A stretch of DNA of 64,000 nucleotides. Origin: Motilimonas pumila. Its GTDB lineage: Bacteria > Pseudomonadota > Gammaproteobacteria > Enterobacterales > CBDFNC01. Made by a program: the position numbers and the translations under genes. Shown in pieces: positions 39,564 to 49,307 of this stretch. A model generated the notes under the pieces. It worked only from the letters and a program-made list of their open reading frames with translations. It made no database searches and was not told the DNA's origin. Positions within the stretch are counted from its first letter, which is position 1. The number at the start of each line of letters is the position of its first letter. The stretch covers positions 84,963 to 148,962 of the forward strand of contig NZ_QZCH01000005.1 in the NCBI RefSeq assembly GCF_003596335.1. The letters are read 5' to 3'.

Positions 39564-40670
39564 ATGAGTCTTGCTGATCAAGTTTTAGCGGTCAATAACG
39601 ACCTTCCCATTCGTACAGATAAACCGGTTCACAGTGGTAAAGTACGTTCTGTTTACTGGCTTTCTGAAGCAGACAGTCGCCGTTTAATCACGGAGAAAAA
39701 TTACGATGTTGCGCCGGACACGCCACTTGCCATTATGGTTATCAGTGACCGAATCTCAGCATTTGATTGCATTTGGCACGGTGAAGAAGGCATGAATGGT
39801 GTGCCAGGTAAAGGTGCCGCCTTAAATGCTATCTCTAACCATTGGTTTGGCTTGTTTAAGCAACAGGGTTTGGCTGATAGCCATATTCTGGATATTCCGC
39901 ACCCGTTTGTATGGATTGTACAAAAAGCACGCCCAGTAATGATCGAAGCCATTTGTCGTCAGTACATCACTGGCTCTATGTGGCGAGCGTATGAAAAAGG
40001 CGAGCGTGATTTTTGTGGTATTGAGTTACCAGAAGGGTTAGGCCGCGATAAGAAGCTTGACCAGTTACTAAATACGCCATCAACGAAGGGCATTTTAACC
40101 GGGATCCCTGGTGTGCCAGAAGCAGATGATGTTAATGTGACGCGCAAGAATATTGAAGATAACTTTGCCGCGTTTGGCTTCTCCAAAGCCGAAGATATTA
40201 GCTTGTATGAAAAGCTATTGAAGCAAGGATTTGATGTCATCAGCTCTGCATTGGCAGATATTGAGCAAATTTTTGTTGATACCAAATTTGAATTTGGTTA
40301 CGTCACTGACAAGCAAGGCCAAGAAAAGCTGATTTACATGGATGAAGTCGGTACGCCAGATTCATCGCGTATTTGGGATGGAGCGCAATACCGACAAGGT
40401 AATGTGGTTGAAAACTCCAAAGAGCAATTTCGTCAACTACTGCTCAATCACTTTCCTGATCCTGATATTCTTCTTAACAAAGACCGGATGCCAGAACGTG
40501 AGGCATTGGCGAAAGACAATGCCTTACCCACTGAAGTTTTGATGAAAGTATCGGATATTTACACCGGTATAGCCGAGAAAATTACCGGTCAAAACATCAC
40601 TTTATCGGCCAATCCTAAGGCTGAAATTATCGAAATATTACGTAACGAGTACGATCTCATTGCTGATTAA
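39564..40670 (+). CDS. purC: SAICAR synthase, long form
   Basis: PurC joins CAIR and aspartate in purine synthesis. The 368-residue protein is the long form found in Vibrio- and Shewanella-like genera rather than the about 237-residue E. coli form. Motifs include [10 protein letters not shown] near residue 23, [13 protein letters not shown] near residue 58, [11 protein letters not shown] near residue 132 and [15 protein letters not shown] near residue 260. The ATG follows a GAGG-type site. It sits downstream of dapA-bamC behind a terminator, like the purC neighbour in E. coli. Confidence 0.97.
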   Translation: MSLADQVLAVNNDLPIRTDKPVHSGKVRSVYWLSEADSRRLITEKNYDVAPDTPLAIMVISDRISAFDCIWHGEEGMNGVPGKGAALNAISNHWFGLFKQQGLADSHILDIPHPFVWIVQKARPVMIEAICRQYITGSMWRAYEKGERDFCGIELPEGLGRDKKLDQLLNTPSTKGILTGIPGVPEADDVNVTRKNIEDNFAAFGFSKAEDISLYEKLLKQGFDVISSALADIEQIFVDTKFEFGYVTDKQGQEKLIYMDEVGTPDSSRIWDGAQYRQGNVVENSKEQFRQLLLNHFPDPDILLNKDRMPEREALAKDNALPTEVLMKVSDIYTGIAEKITGQNITLSANPKAEIIEILRNEYDLIAD

Positions 40671-40698
40671 TCGTGACGGTTCTCTCGTGTAAATAATA

Positions 40699-40729
40699 AA
40701 GCTTAGCGAGTACTCGTTAAGCTTTTTTT
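40699..40729 (+). terminator. Intrinsic terminator after purC
   Basis: AAGCTTAGCGAGT (40699-40711) pairs with ACTCGTTAAGCTT (40712-40724) with one G-T pair, followed by a T-run to 40729. The base pairs at the tip must open to form a loop. Confidence 0.9.
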
Positions 40730-40748
40730 ATCGCGAAAAGGAAATCAT

Positions 40749-41198
40749 ATGAAAGCGCTATATTGGTTGTTTTTTTGTCTATGCTTTAGCGGAAAAGCGT
40801 TGGCAAGTGTAGAAAGCGAAGCCGAAAAACTGCTAAATACCGTCGGCATGGAGCAAGCTATGGAGCAGTCCATCGCGACGATGCTAGATCTGCAAATGCA
40901 ACAAAACCCAGCCTTGGCTCCTTACAAAGAAACCATGCTTGCATTTTTTGAAAAGCACATGAGTTTTGACAGTTTGAAGCCGGATTTGATTGCTCTTTAT
41001 ATAGAGATGTTTACAGAGCAAGAGTTAAAACAAATCAATCAATTCTATAGCACCGAAGCCGGTAAAAAAGCGATTCGTGTCATGCCTGAGCTGATGCAAA
41101 AAGGTGCCATGATTGGCGCTCAGAGAGTACAAACCCACCAAGGTGAGCTTATTGAGATGATGCAGAAAAAAGAGGCCGAGCTGATACAAGCTCAGTAG
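40749..41198 (+). CDS. Exported DUF2059-domain protein
   Basis: The function is unknown. A signal peptide at residues 1-19 (cleavage after ALA) is followed by an all-helical, Met/Gln/Glu-rich mature part. The DUF2059-type segment MFTEQELKQINQFYSTEAGKK lies near residue 92. The length is 149. The ATG follows AAAAGGAAA. It has a terminator upstream, so it needs its own promoter, and it is convergent with the yffB-dapE operon end. A G-rich hairpin (41208-41238) without a T-run lies after the stop. Confidence 0.8.
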   Translation: MKALYWLFFCLCFSGKALASVESEAEKLLNTVGMEQAMEQSIATMLDLQMQQNPALAPYKETMLAFFEKHMSFDSLKPDLIALYIEMFTEQELKQINQFYSTEAGKKAIRVMPELMQKGAMIGAQRVQTHQGELIEMMQKKEAELIQAQ

Positions 41199-41278
41199 AA
41201 GTCGTTCGCTGAGGGCAAACAGATAGGCCACCCTCGGCTAGCGTAGGATTGATTGTAAGTTTGCTAGAAAAACGAATC

Positions 41279-41791
41279 TTATTGCGCCTTTAAATTTTTA
41301 CCACGCTCACTGATGTAATCGGTCAGGGCAAATAACACACCGGATGCAACAAAGCTTAAGTGTAAAATGACTTTCCACATTAACTCTTCGCCTGTGAAGG
41401 CTTGGGAGTTGATAAAGGTTTTGAGTAGCTCAACGGCAGAGATAGCGACAATGGCGCCAATCAATTTTTGTTTTAAATCAGAAAAGCCTACCTTGCCCAT
41501 CCAAGCAGGTCGATCTTCGTGGTCGCCGATATTTAATTTTGAAACAAAGTTCTCGTAACCACTGAAGATAATGATCAGTAGTAGGCCAGCCAACAGCGCT
41601 GTATCCACTAAGGTTAAAATGTTGACTATGGTTTGTTCACTGCTGGCAGACAGTGAGTGAATGATCATGTTGTAAAGGGATTTAAAGAATTTGACCATTA
41701 ACACCAAAATGGCGGCGATAAGACCAATAAAAAATGGCGCTAATAACCAGCGCGCTTGAAATATAAGGCTTTCTATTCTTTTTTCTAACAT
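41279..41791 (-). CDS. yqhA: UPF0114 inner-membrane protein YqhA
   Basis: This is a membrane protein of unknown function with 170 residues and about four hydrophobic segments (residues 15-35, 58-80, 105-122, 135-155). It matches E. coli YqhA: ARWLLAPFFIGL near residue 13, FSGYENFVSKL near residue 77, and SDLKQKLIGAIVAISAVELLK near residue 104. It is the last gene of the yffB-dapE-vanY-DUF2897-yqhA strand, beginning 1 bp after the DUF2897 stop. Confidence 0.9.
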   Translation of the reverse strand: MLEKRIESLIFQARWLLAPFFIGLIAAILVLMVKFFKSLYNMIIHSLSASSEQTIVNILTLVDTALLAGLLLIIIFSGYENFVSKLNIGDHEDRPAWMGKVGFSDLKQKLIGAIVAISAVELLKTFINSQAFTGEELMWKVILHLSFVASGVLFALTDYISERGKNLKAQ

Positions 41792-41792
41792 C

Positions 41793-41969
41793 TCACTGCA
41801 GATCCTTGTGTTCGTGTTTTTCTGTGTTCTCTTGCTCGTCCATAGGCTTTATTTGCTTCGGTTTGGGTTTTTTTATTGGTAAGTGGGCACTGTGCTTTAG
41901 CAGCATCAGATTGCTGCCAATAAAAGCAATAACAACGATGATGATAACAATGACCCAAGGTATTTCCAT
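41793..41969 (-). CDS. Small DUF2897-like single-pass membrane protein
   Basis: This 58-residue protein has one membrane segment (residues 4-22, WVIVIIIVVIAFIGSNLML) and a lysine-proline-rich then acidic tail (HLPIKKPKPKQIKPMDEQEN). The ATG at 41969 has GAGG about 10 bp upstream. A longer in-frame ATG at 42059 lies within the end of the VanY-like gene and adds an unrelated sequence, so it was rejected. It overlaps nothing and is tightly packed between the VanY-like gene (7 bp) and yqhA (1 bp). Assignment to DUF2897 rests on length and pattern, so the family name is tentative. Confidence 0.65.
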   Translation of the reverse strand: MEIPWVIVIIIVVIAFIGSNLMLLKHSAHLPIKKPKPKQIKPMDEQENTEKHEHKDLQ

Positions 41970-41976
41970 CGCTGTA

Positions 41977-42663
41977 TTACCTCGGCAGCGGTGCGATATT
42001 GCTGATATATTGCTGCCATAGGTTAGGCAGCGCATGGCGGATAAACGCTTTGTGGGCAATTTTCGACTTATTTAAACACTGGTCTAATACGTCGATGTTA
42101 AATGCTTGCTGATATTTACCCGCTAGCGGCAGATAGCTGAGGTGCCAGGGCTCTTGGGCGACGCCGCCGCGATATTGGTCGTAAGGCCGGTAAAAGCCAA
42201 ACTTTGCCATGTGTTGATTAAGCCAGCAGGCTAAAGGGTAAAGTGGTCCACCAGTTTGATATTCAGCTGGTACAAGCTGAAGGCGGTAACCTGGCGTTAA
42301 GAGTTGTGGGTCGTAAACGTCTATATCCGTTCCCCAATGATGCCTAGAAGCGCCGGGCAGAGCAGACCAACGCAGTATTGCAGCCGTTAATTGGCGTGGC
42401 GTAAGGGCGCTGGTGTCTAATGCACGGTTGGCGTCGTTGAGCACAGGCGTACTTCCTGAACACTTGTTATTCCAAATTTGCTGTTGGCGTTCAAAGCTGC
42501 GAAAGCTGCTGCAAATAGTCAGGTTTAGCCCTTCTTTTCTGGCCGCTTGTTGCATTTGCTTAAATGCAACAAGCATGTCGGCCTGACCCCAATGCCAAGC
42601 ATTATGACGAACCAAGTGTGTTGTCACTTGGCCCGTTAATACTTGTGGCGATGGCTTAGCCAT
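41977..42663 (-). CDS. M15B-family D-alanyl-D-alanine carboxypeptidase-like protein
   Basis: This is a VanY-type zinc peptidase of 228 residues. The zinc motif [11 protein letters not shown] is near residue 107 and the second half EPWHLSY near residue 170, together the His-Asp and Glu-His pairs of M15 enzymes. The segment [14 protein letters not shown] near residue 50 also fits. No signal peptide or membrane segment is seen at the chosen start, so export is uncertain. It overlaps dapE by 8 bp (translational coupling), linking diaminopimelate synthesis and peptidoglycan trimming. Confidence 0.85.
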   Translation of the reverse strand: MAKPSPQVLTGQVTTHLVRHNAWHWGQADMLVAFKQMQQAARKEGLNLTICSSFRSFERQQQIWNNKCSGSTPVLNDANRALDTSALTPRQLTAAILRWSALPGASRHHWGTDIDVYDPQLLTPGYRLQLVPAEYQTGGPLYPLACWLNQHMAKFGFYRPYDQYRGGVAQEPWHLSYLPLAGKYQQAFNIDVLDQCLNKSKIAHKAFIRHALPNLWQQYISNIAPLPR

Positions 42664-43795
42664 TTGTTAGCAGCTTTTCCATGGTGATGCGGTACATGTC
42701 TACCAGCTTTTCTAAGTCGGCTACTTTTACGCACTCATTCACTTTGTGAATGGTGGCATTAATAGGACCGAGTTCAACTAACTGTGCGCCAGTAGGGGCG
42801 ATAAAACGGCCATCTGAAGTGCCGCCTGACGTAGACAGCTCAGTTTCAAACTTAGCGATTTCTCTCACCGCTTCTTTTACCGCTTCGATTAAGCTACCTT
42901 CACCGGTAATAAATGGCACTCCGTTATAGGTCCAATCCAATTTATAATCTAAGCCTTGCGCATCCAATATATTATGGGTGCGGGCAACCAGTTCATCTGC
43001 CGTACACTCGGTGGAGTAACGGAAGTTAAATTGCGCTTGCAGCGCTCCTGGAACGATATTAGATGCACCGGTACCGGCATGAATATTTGAGATTTGGAAG
43101 CTGGTAGGTGGGAAAAACTCGTTACCTTTATCCCATATTTTTTGAGATAGCTCAGCTAGGGCTGGCGCAGCTTTGTGGATAGGGTTATCGACCAAGTGCG
43201 GGTAAGCAACATGGCCTTGTACGCCATTGATGGTGAGATCGCCAGTTAACGACCCACGGCGGCCATTTTTCACTATGTCACCCACTTCACGGGTACTTGA
43301 TGGCTCACCTACAATACAGTAATCAATTTTTTCATTGCGGGCTTCTAGGGTATCAATAACACGCGTTGTACCATTGATAAACGGGCCCTCTTCATCACTG
43401 GTGATGAGAAGCGCGATTGAGCCGTTATGGTCTTGGTGTTGCAGCACAAATTGCTCCACGGCCACCATGAATGCCGCAATTGAACCTTTCATATCAGCCG
43501 CGCCGCGGCCGTGAAGGTAACCGTCAATCACAGTCGGCTCAAAAGGGGGCGTATGCCACTCTTCAAGTGGACCGGTTGGCACTACGTCAGTATGGCCAGC
43601 AAAACAAAACACCGGTTTTGCTGTGCCACGTCGCGCCCATAGGTTCGTGGTGTCTTCAAACACCATGGTTTCACACTCAAAGCCTAACGCTTCAAGCTTT
43701 TCTATCATCATTTGTTGGCAACCCGCATCTTCCGGGGTCACAGATTCACGACTGATTAAATCTTTTGCCAGGCTTAATACAGCACTATCTGACAT
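42656..43795 (-). CDS. dapE: Succinyl-diaminopimelate desuccinylase
   Basis: DapE hydrolyses N-succinyl-LL-DAP in lysine and peptidoglycan precursor synthesis. The M20 metallopeptidase motifs are complete: [11 protein letters not shown] near residue 65, [10 protein letters not shown] near residue 96, [11 protein letters not shown] near residue 130, and [11 protein letters not shown] near residue 320. The length of 379 is normal. It follows yffB by 17 bp on the same strand, as in E. coli yffB-dapE, and overlaps the VanY-like gene. Confidence 0.98.
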   Translation of the reverse strand: MSDSAVLSLAKDLISRESVTPEDAGCQQMMIEKLEALGFECETMVFEDTTNLWARRGTAKPVFCFAGHTDVVPTGPLEEWHTPPFEPTVIDGYLHGRGAADMKGSIAAFMVAVEQFVLQHQDHNGSIALLITSDEEGPFINGTTRVIDTLEARNEKIDYCIVGEPSSTREVGDIVKNGRRGSLTGDLTINGVQGHVAYPHLVDNPIHKAAPALAELSQKIWDKGNEFFPPTSFQISNIHAGTGASNIVPGALQAQFNFRYSTECTADELVARTHNILDAQGLDYKLDWTYNGVPFITGEGSLIEAVKEAVREIAKFETELSTSGGTSDGRFIAPTGAQLVELGPINATIHKVNECVKVADLEKLVDMYRITMEKLLTNG

Positions 43796-43812
43796 GGGGA
43801 ATTCCTTTTACG

Positions 43813-44181
43813 TTACTCTGCCGCGGTGGCAAAAATGGTTTGGTATTGATCGAGCTTAAAGCCAAGGTGGTATTGACCATCGACTACAAGAATAGGGCGC
43901 TTGATCATAGCAGGGTATTCCAACAATAGCGTGCGCGCCGTATGCTCATCTAATTGCGCTTTTTGTTCATCGCTTAACTGACGATAAGTAGTGCCGCGTT
44001 TATTGACGACTTGTTGCCAAGGTAGGTATTGCAAAAACGTGTCTATCATTTGCGCGTCAATACCGTCTTTACGGTAGTCATGCAAGGTAAACGAATGCTC
44101 TTGAGCTTCTAGCCACTTTTTGGCTTTTTTTACCGTGTCACATACGCTGGGTGCTAAACCGTATAGAATGATGTCAGCCAT
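43813..44181 (-). CDS. yffB: ArsC/Spx-type protein YffB
   Basis: This thioredoxin-fold protein of 122 residues belongs to the ArsC/Spx superfamily and matches E. coli YffB in position and sequence (ILYGLAPSVCDTVKKAKKWLE, and IKRPILVVDGQYHLGF near residue 93). It has one N-terminal cysteine (about residue 14) and no CxxC. The function is not established; glutathione-dependent thiol reductase activity has been suggested. It heads the operon that runs into dapE and is divergent in role but on the same strand as crr upstream. Confidence 0.88.
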   Translation of the reverse strand: MADIILYGLAPSVCDTVKKAKKWLEAQEHSFTLHDYRKDGIDAQMIDTFLQYLPWQQVVNKRGTTYRQLSDEQKAQLDEHTARTLLLEYPAMIKRPILVVDGQYHLGFKLDQYQTIFATAAE

Positions 44182-44307
44182 TAGGGGTCCTTATTTTACT
44201 TTTCTGACAGAATTAAAGCATATTACAGCTTTGGTTTCAGCTGCTTTGTCGGAACAGGGGCTGATGCAGGCTAATTAGAGCACGAGGGTAAATGAAATGG
44301 CGGACAC

Positions 44308-44333
44308 AAAAAAGCCCAGCTAAAGCTGGGCTT
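44308..44333 (-). terminator. Terminator of the ptsH-ptsI-crr operon
   Basis: AAGCCCAGC (44312-44320) pairs with GCTGGGCTT (44325-44333) around a TAAA loop. On the minus strand it is followed by TTTTTTG, about 20 bp past the crr stop. Confidence 0.9.
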
Positions 44334-44351
44334 GTTGGCATTATCAGAGGC

Positions 44352-44861
44352 TTACTTTGTCACGCGTAGGATAGGTGACTCAGCCAAAGTTACCGCGCCA
44401 GATAGTTTGTGTAACTCTTTAATTTCATCCATGTTAGAGATAACAACAGGCGTCAAAGTTGATTTTGCTTTTTCTTCTAGTAAAGCCAAATCAAATTCGA
44501 TGATGGTATCGCCTTTTTTCACTGCTTGGCCTTCTTGAGCCACTCGAGTGAAGCCTTCACCTTTTAGCTCAACCGTGTCGATACCAAAGTGAACAAACAG
44601 TTCTAGACCTGAATCAGACTCAATTGAGAAAGCGTGGTTAGTTTCGAAGATTTTACCAATCGTGCCGTCACAAGGTGCTACCATTTTGTCGCCGTTTGGC
44701 TTGATAGCGATGCCGTCACCAACGATTTTTTCCGCGAATACTACATCTGGCACATCTTCAATAGGCACAATTTCACCTGAAAGTGGTGCACATAACTCGA
44801 TACCACCTTCTTCTGGTGCGCCGTCAGAGACCATTTTTTTCAGTTTGTCAAAAAAACCCAT
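44352..44861 (-). CDS. crr: PTS glucose-specific EIIA (Crr)
   Basis: EIIA(Glc) passes phosphate from HPr to the glucose permease and regulates adenylate cyclase and permeases by inducer exclusion. The active-site histidine is H91 in [12 protein letters not shown], with the accessory histidine H76 in TNHAF, the same spacing as in E. coli. The length of 169 is identical. It is 35 bp after ptsI, the standard ptsH-ptsI-crr order. A strong terminator follows. Confidence 0.98.
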   Translation of the reverse strand: MGFFDKLKKMVSDGAPEEGGIELCAPLSGEIVPIEDVPDVVFAEKIVGDGIAIKPNGDKMVAPCDGTIGKIFETNHAFSIESDSGLELFVHFGIDTVELKGEGFTRVAQEGQAVKKGDTIIEFDLALLEEKAKSTLTPVVISNMDEIKELHKLSGAVTLAESPILRVTK

Positions 44862-44896
44862 AGTTGTTGCTCCTAAAATTGTTATTCAAGCTTGGC

Positions 44897-46618
44897 TTAG
44901 CAAACCGCTTGTTGCTTAATGTATTCGTCTACTAATGCTTCGATTTCAGCGGCAGTTGCTGCTGCAAGTGCTTTATCTGCAAGCTCTTTTGCCGTAGCAA
45001 AATTAGTATTACGGATCAATTTTTTCACTGTTGGGATTGAGATAGAGCTCATAGAGAACTCATCTAAACCCATACCCAACAACAATAATGTTGCGCGATC
45101 GTCACCGGCTAACTCACCACACATACCGGTCCATTTACCTGCTTCATGTGAAGCGTCAATAACACGTTTAATCAGCGTTAATACAGACGGCGTCAGTGGG
45201 TTGTAAAGCTCTGAAATAAGTTCGTTACCACGGTCAACGGCCAAAGTGTACTGAGTTAGGTCGTTAGTACCGATACTAAAGAAGTCTACTTCTTTAATCA
45301 GGTGATGAGCGATAGCTGCTGCAGCTGGCGTTTCAATCATGACACCAATCTCAACGTTTTCATCGAAGTCGATACCGTCTTCTCTTAGGCCCGCTTTCAG
45401 TGCGTTTAAGATGTCTTTAAGGCGACGAATTTCTTCAACCGAAATGATCATTGGGAACATGATACGCACTTTACCGAATGCTGAAGCGCGAAGCAGCGCA
45501 CGCAGTTGTGGGTTCATGATTTCCGGGCGGTCAAAACAGATACGAATGGCACGCCAACCCAAAAACGGGTTCATTTCAGTTGGTAAATCTAGGTACGGTA
45601 AATCTTTATCACCACCAATATCCATGGTACGAATAATGATAGGTTGATTTGGCATCGCTTGCACAACCGCTTTATAAGCGATGAACTGCTCATCTTCGGT
45701 CGGCAATTGGTCGCGATCCATAAACAAGAATTCTGTGCGGTATAGACCAACGCCTTCTGCGCCATTACGCTCGGCGCCGTCACAGTCTTTTACTGTGCCA
45801 ATGTTAGCACACACTTCAACGTGGTGGCCGTCAAGGGTGACCGCTGGTAAGTCTTTAAGTTTGGCCAGTTCAGCCTTTTCCGCTAGGTACTTCTCTTGGA
45901 CTTGCTTAAAGCGAGCCAGGTCGGTTTCCGACGGATTAATAATAATTTGGTTATTCAGGGCATCAAGTACCACTGTGTCACCGTTTTTCACTTTTTGGGT
46001 AATGTCGTTGGTGCCAACAATCGCGGGTAGCTCAAGCGAGCGAGCCATGATTGAGGTATGCGCCGTACGACCACCGATATCAGTGATAAAACCCAGCACC
46101 TTATCAAGGTTAATTTGCGCCGTTTCAGATGGCGTTAAATCGTTAGCGATAAGAATGACTTCGTCTTGAATCGTGCTTAACGACACGATTTCAATGCCCA
46201 GTACGTTTTTCAGAAGGCGGTTACCGATATCACGGAAGTCGGTTGCACGCTCACGTAAATATGGGTCTTCAAGTTCTGATAGCATGGTGGCATTTTGTTC
46301 AACCACAAAATGTACCGCAGCATCAGCAGAGCTTTTGTTCTCTTTGATATAGGTTACGATATCTTGCTCAAGCTCTTCATCTTCTAGGAGCATGATATGC
46401 CCTTCGAAAATGGCTTCCTTTTCTTCACCAAATGTTTCTAGTGCCTTCTGCTTGATCAGTTCTAACTGAGCAGAAGCTTTATCTCGTGCTTCAAGGAAGC
46501 ATTTTATTTCTTTTTCGCTGTCATCAACACGTGCGTCGTTGATGACAATTTCATCTTCTTGTAGCAGTAGCGCTTTGCCAAGCGCGATGCCAGGGGATGC
46601 TTGAATGCCTGATATCAT
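44897..46618 (-). CDS. ptsI: PTS enzyme I
   Basis: Enzyme I transfers phosphate from PEP to HPr. The phosphorylated histidine lies in [20 protein letters not shown] near residue 190. [10 protein letters not shown] near residue 296, [27 protein letters not shown] near residue 450 and MCGELAGD near residue 500 build the PEP-binding domain. The length of 573 compares with 575 in E. coli. It lies between ptsH and crr on the minus strand with short gaps, one operon. Confidence 0.98.
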   Translation of the reverse strand: MISGIQASPGIALGKALLLQEDEIVINDARVDDSEKEIKCFLEARDKASAQLELIKQKALETFGEEKEAIFEGHIMLLEDEELEQDIVTYIKENKSSADAAVHFVVEQNATMLSELEDPYLRERATDFRDIGNRLLKNVLGIEIVSLSTIQDEVILIANDLTPSETAQINLDKVLGFITDIGGRTAHTSIMARSLELPAIVGTNDITQKVKNGDTVVLDALNNQIIINPSETDLARFKQVQEKYLAEKAELAKLKDLPAVTLDGHHVEVCANIGTVKDCDGAERNGAEGVGLYRTEFLFMDRDQLPTEDEQFIAYKAVVQAMPNQPIIIRTMDIGGDKDLPYLDLPTEMNPFLGWRAIRICFDRPEIMNPQLRALLRASAFGKVRIMFPMIISVEEIRRLKDILNALKAGLREDGIDFDENVEIGVMIETPAAAAIAHHLIKEVDFFSIGTNDLTQYTLAVDRGNELISELYNPLTPSVLTLIKRVIDASHEAGKWTGMCGELAGDDRATLLLLGMGLDEFSMSSISIPTVKKLIRNTNFATAKELADKALAAATAAEIEALVDEYIKQQAVC

Positions 46619-46663
46619 AGCCTATCCTTTAACAGCATAAAAAAAGTCGGGTTAACAGTGAGC

Positions 46664-46921
46664 TTATTTAAGCTCGTCCATTAGCGCTGCTAATGTGTCT
46701 ACCGCTTTTTGTTCATCAGCGCCTTCAGCTTTGATGTTTACGCTGGTGCCTTTAGTAAGGCCTAGAGTTTGAAGTTTGAATAAGCTTTTAGCACTGGCAG
46801 ACTTGCCACCAACTTCTACAGAGATGTCTGATTCGAATGATTTTGCTTCTTTTACGAATTGTGCTGCAGGACGAGTGTGTAGGCCGTTTTCAGCAGTGAT
46901 TAATACAGTCTTTTGGTACAT
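46664..46921 (-). CDS. ptsH: Phosphocarrier protein HPr
   Basis: HPr is the 85-residue general PTS phosphocarrier. The phosphorylated histidine is H15 in [13 protein letters not shown], and the S46 region reads [15 protein letters not shown], as in E. coli. The ATG is preceded by a GGGGAT site. It is the first gene of the ptsH-ptsI-crr operon and is preceded by a 405-bp region without a clear gene, in which the pts promoter must lie. Confidence 0.98.
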   Translation of the reverse strand: MYQKTVLITAENGLHTRPAAQFVKEAKSFESDISVEVGGKSASAKSLFKLQTLGLTKGTSVNIKAEGADEQKAVDTLAALMDELK

Positions 46922-47326
46922 GGATTATCCCCATTTCTTAGTTTAATTATTCCAGTGAATACGGAAGAAGTTGCACCTATCTTCTGTTTCACTAAAGTTT
47001 AGTAATTTGTAGTAAAGTAACGAAAAACTCTTGCGGTTAGTTTAATCCACATCAAGTTTTATGTCACACAATGTTAATTTTTTACTTCTTAATTGGCTTT
47101 ATTCAGCCGAGCTTATCGTTAACAATGTGGATGACTTAATTTTCGCAGTGAAAAATCATCCTAAATTCGCAGTTGAAGATCAATGTTTTTTGTATTTATG
47201 TCACAAAAAAATATACCTTACTAGTATGGACTATCCCCTACAACTTGCCGAATTTTTTCTTACTTACTATTGATATATAAAGAAAAAGGCGCCCTAAGGC
47301 GCCTTTATTATCAGAGTGAAATCTAT
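46922..47326. other. Intergenic region upstream of ptsH, no supported gene
   Basis: This 405-bp AT-rich stretch should hold the ptsHIcrr promoter on the minus strand. A half-site TTGTGACATA on the minus strand near 47200 and a similar TGTGACATAA near 47065 resemble CRP half-sites, but neither has a good second half. A 70-codon reading frame at 47061-47273 (plus) has no ribosome-binding site and no recognisable product. The cysK terminator lies at the right end. Confidence 0.5.
47285..47306 (-). terminator. Terminator after cysK
   Basis: AAAGGCGCC (47285-47293) pairs perfectly with GGCGCCTTT (47298-47306) around CTAA. On the minus strand a T-rich run follows, about 20 bp after the cysK stop. 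Confidence 0.88.
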
Positions 47327-48295
47327 TTATGCTTCTAATTCTTGCTCGGTGAAAATTCCAGCAAATAATGCAGAAGAAAGGTAACGCTCGCCAGAACTTG
47401 GCAAAATTACAACAATGTTCTTATCCGCAAACTCTGGCAGCTCTGCGATTTGATTGGCCGCAACAACGGCTGCACCAGAAGAAATACCGGCTAGGATACC
47501 TTCTTCTTCCATCAGACGTTGAGCCATCGCGATAGCGTCTTCATTGCTAACAAGGGCTGTGCGGTCAACCATTTCTAAATCGAGGTTGCCCGGTACAAAG
47601 CCCGCACCGATACCTTGGATTTTATGGGGGCCTGGTTTGACTTCTTCTTTAGCAAGCGTTTGTGTAATAACTGGCGAGTCAACAGGTTCAACCGCTACGG
47701 TGGTGATTTGCTTGCCTTGTTTCAGTTTAATGTAACGGCTAACACCCGTTAGCGTACCACCTGTACCTACGCCTGCTACGAATACGTCAATTTCACCGTC
47801 CGTGTCTTCCCAGATTTCTGGTCCTGTTGTTTGCTCGTGGATTTCAGGGTTGGCTGGGTTTTCAAATTGTTGCAGTAATAGGTACTTGCTTGGGTCAGAA
47901 GCAACGATCTCTTCTGCTTTAGCAATGGCGCCTTTCATGCCTTTAGCACCGTCTGTTAGTACAAGGTTGGCACCTAAAGCTTTAAGTAGCTTACGACGCT
48001 CTAGGCTCATAGTGTTTGGCATAGTAAGGGTGATTTTGTAACCACGAGAAGCAGCTACAAATGCTAATGCGATACCTGTGTTACCACTGGTTGGTTCGAT
48101 CAGCTCTTTTTCTTTAGTAAGCGTGCCTTTTTTTTCTGCATCCCAGATCATGTTGGCACCGATACGACATTTCACGCTAAAGCTTGGGTTGCGGCTTTCT
48201 ACCTTTGCAAACACATTGCCTTTAGCTACGCGGTTTAGGCGAACGATAGGGGTTTTCCCCATAGTTAGTGAATTATCTTCGTAAATCTTACTCAT
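47327..48295 (-). CDS. cysK: Cysteine synthase A
   Basis: CysK makes cysteine from O-acetylserine and sulfide with PLP. The PLP lysine is K42 in [29 protein letters not shown] near residue 68, [14 protein letters not shown] near residue 178 and [11 protein letters not shown] near residue 265 match E. coli CysK closely. The length is 322. It is followed by the pts operon on the same strand and preceded by cysZ, as in E. coli cysZ-cysK-ptsH-ptsI-crr. A 247-bp gap upstream is expected to carry the CysB-dependent promoter. Confidence 0.98.
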   Translation of the reverse strand: MSKIYEDNSLTMGKTPIVRLNRVAKGNVFAKVESRNPSFSVKCRIGANMIWDAEKKGTLTKEKELIEPTSGNTGIALAFVAASRGYKITLTMPNTMSLERRKLLKALGANLVLTDGAKGMKGAIAKAEEIVASDPSKYLLLQQFENPANPEIHEQTTGPEIWEDTDGEIDVFVAGVGTGGTLTGVSRYIKLKQGKQITTVAVEPVDSPVITQTLAKEEVKPGPHKIQGIGAGFVPGNLDLEMVDRTALVSNEDAIAMAQRLMEEEGILAGISSGAAVVAANQIAELPEFADKNIVVILPSSGERYLSSALFAGIFTEQELEA

Positions 48296-48502
48296 TATTT
48301 TCCCTTAAAAAGTTAAGTGATGAACTTCAATCCAGCATAACTGGAATTTGTTAAAACTGAAGTGACAAATTGTTATAACGATATGTTATTAACAGATATG
48401 TACTTATTCCATTAAGTTTTAGCAGCTTAAGCTTTTAGCGCTAAACCGGTGTCTCACAAGATAGAAGGTTTCGTTTTATCAGTGTTAACAAAACGCATCA
48501 AT

Positions 48503-48534
48503 ATTGCGAGCAGTATCAAGTTTCTGCTCGCAAT
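48503..48534. terminator. Perfect 11-bp hairpin between cysZ and cysK
   Basis: ATTGCGAGCAG (48503-48513) pairs perfectly with CTGCTCGCAAT (48524-48534) around a 10-nt loop, just after the cysZ stop on the minus strand. No T-run follows, so it may be a weak terminator, a transcript-stabilising hairpin or a Rho-related element. Confidence 0.55.
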
Positions 48535-48542
48535 TGTTACAC

Positions 48543-49307
48543 TTAGGCGCGTCCAGTTTGTTCACTGCGGTAATGAGCCACCCACATTGCAGTACCACCA
48601 CATACCGCAACAGGCATGACGATGAGGTTAAGTAAAGGGATTGCGCTGATAATGGTGACCACCATGCCAAAGCTTAAATTGCTACTGCGACGTGTTTTTA
48701 AGGTGTCTCGCATGGATGGGAAGCTAATTTTATGGTTATCAAAGCCGTAATCGACGTATTGTATCGCCATCATCCAACAAGATAATAAAAACCATAATGC
48801 CGGCGCTGCAACATTGATGACTGGAATTAAGAACAAAATTAAACAACCAATTGCTTTGGGGATGTAATACCACATTTTGTCTAATTCGCGTTTCAGGGCG
48901 CGAGGGATGTCTTTGACTACTTGGGCTAAACCATCATCATTCACTGCTTGTCCGGTGAGGTGTAGTTCAACTTTCTCAGCGAGCAAACCATTAAACGGCG
49001 CCGCAATCAGGTTGGCGACAGTCGAAAAGATAAAAGAGAATATAAACAGAATACTAAACAGCAAAATGGGCCAGAGCACATAACTTAACCAAGTTAAAAA
49101 TTCAGGCACAAAGCTCATTAGCCAGTTGACTAAATCGCCAATTTGTAAGTACAAAGCGTAAAAAGCCACCGAGAATAAAACCAGATTAATCATTAAAGGA
49201 ATGATAACAAAGGTTCGTAAACCCGGTTGACAGATTAGACTTAGGCCTTGCATGAAAAAGCGTATGCCGCTGCTCGGGCCACTGATAACGGAAGAGGATT
49301 GGTTCAT
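48543..49307 (-). CDS. cysZ: Sulfate transporter CysZ
   Basis: CysZ is an inner-membrane sulfate uptake protein that feeds assimilatory sulfate reduction. The 254 residues contain membrane segments near 32-52, 70-100, 150-185 and 205-235. FMQGLSLICQPGLRTFVIIPL near the start and AAPFNGLLAEKVE near residue 110 are family segments. It lies upstream of cysK on the same strand and divergent from zipA, as in E. coli. Confidence 0.95.
   Translation of the reverse strand: MNQSSSVISGPSSGIRFFMQGLSLICQPGLRTFVIIPLMINLVLFSVAFYALYLQIGDLVNWLMSFVPEFLTWLSYVLWPILLFSILFIFSFIFSTVANLIAAPFNGLLAEKVELHLTGQAVNDDGLAQVVKDIPRALKRELDKMWYYIPKAIGCLILFLIPVINVAAPALWFLLSCWMMAIQYVDYGFDNHKISFPSMRDTLKTRRSSNLSFGMVVTIISAIPLLNLIVMPVAVCGGTAMWVAHYRSEQTGRA

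Noticed and set aside
47060..47210. CRP sites for ptsHI
   Set aside because: Only single half-sites (TGTGACATA) with poor second halves; not enough for a called operator.
47061..47273. 70-codon plus-strand frame upstream of ptsH
   Set aside because: No ribosome-binding site, composition like AT-rich intergenic DNA, no recognisable family.
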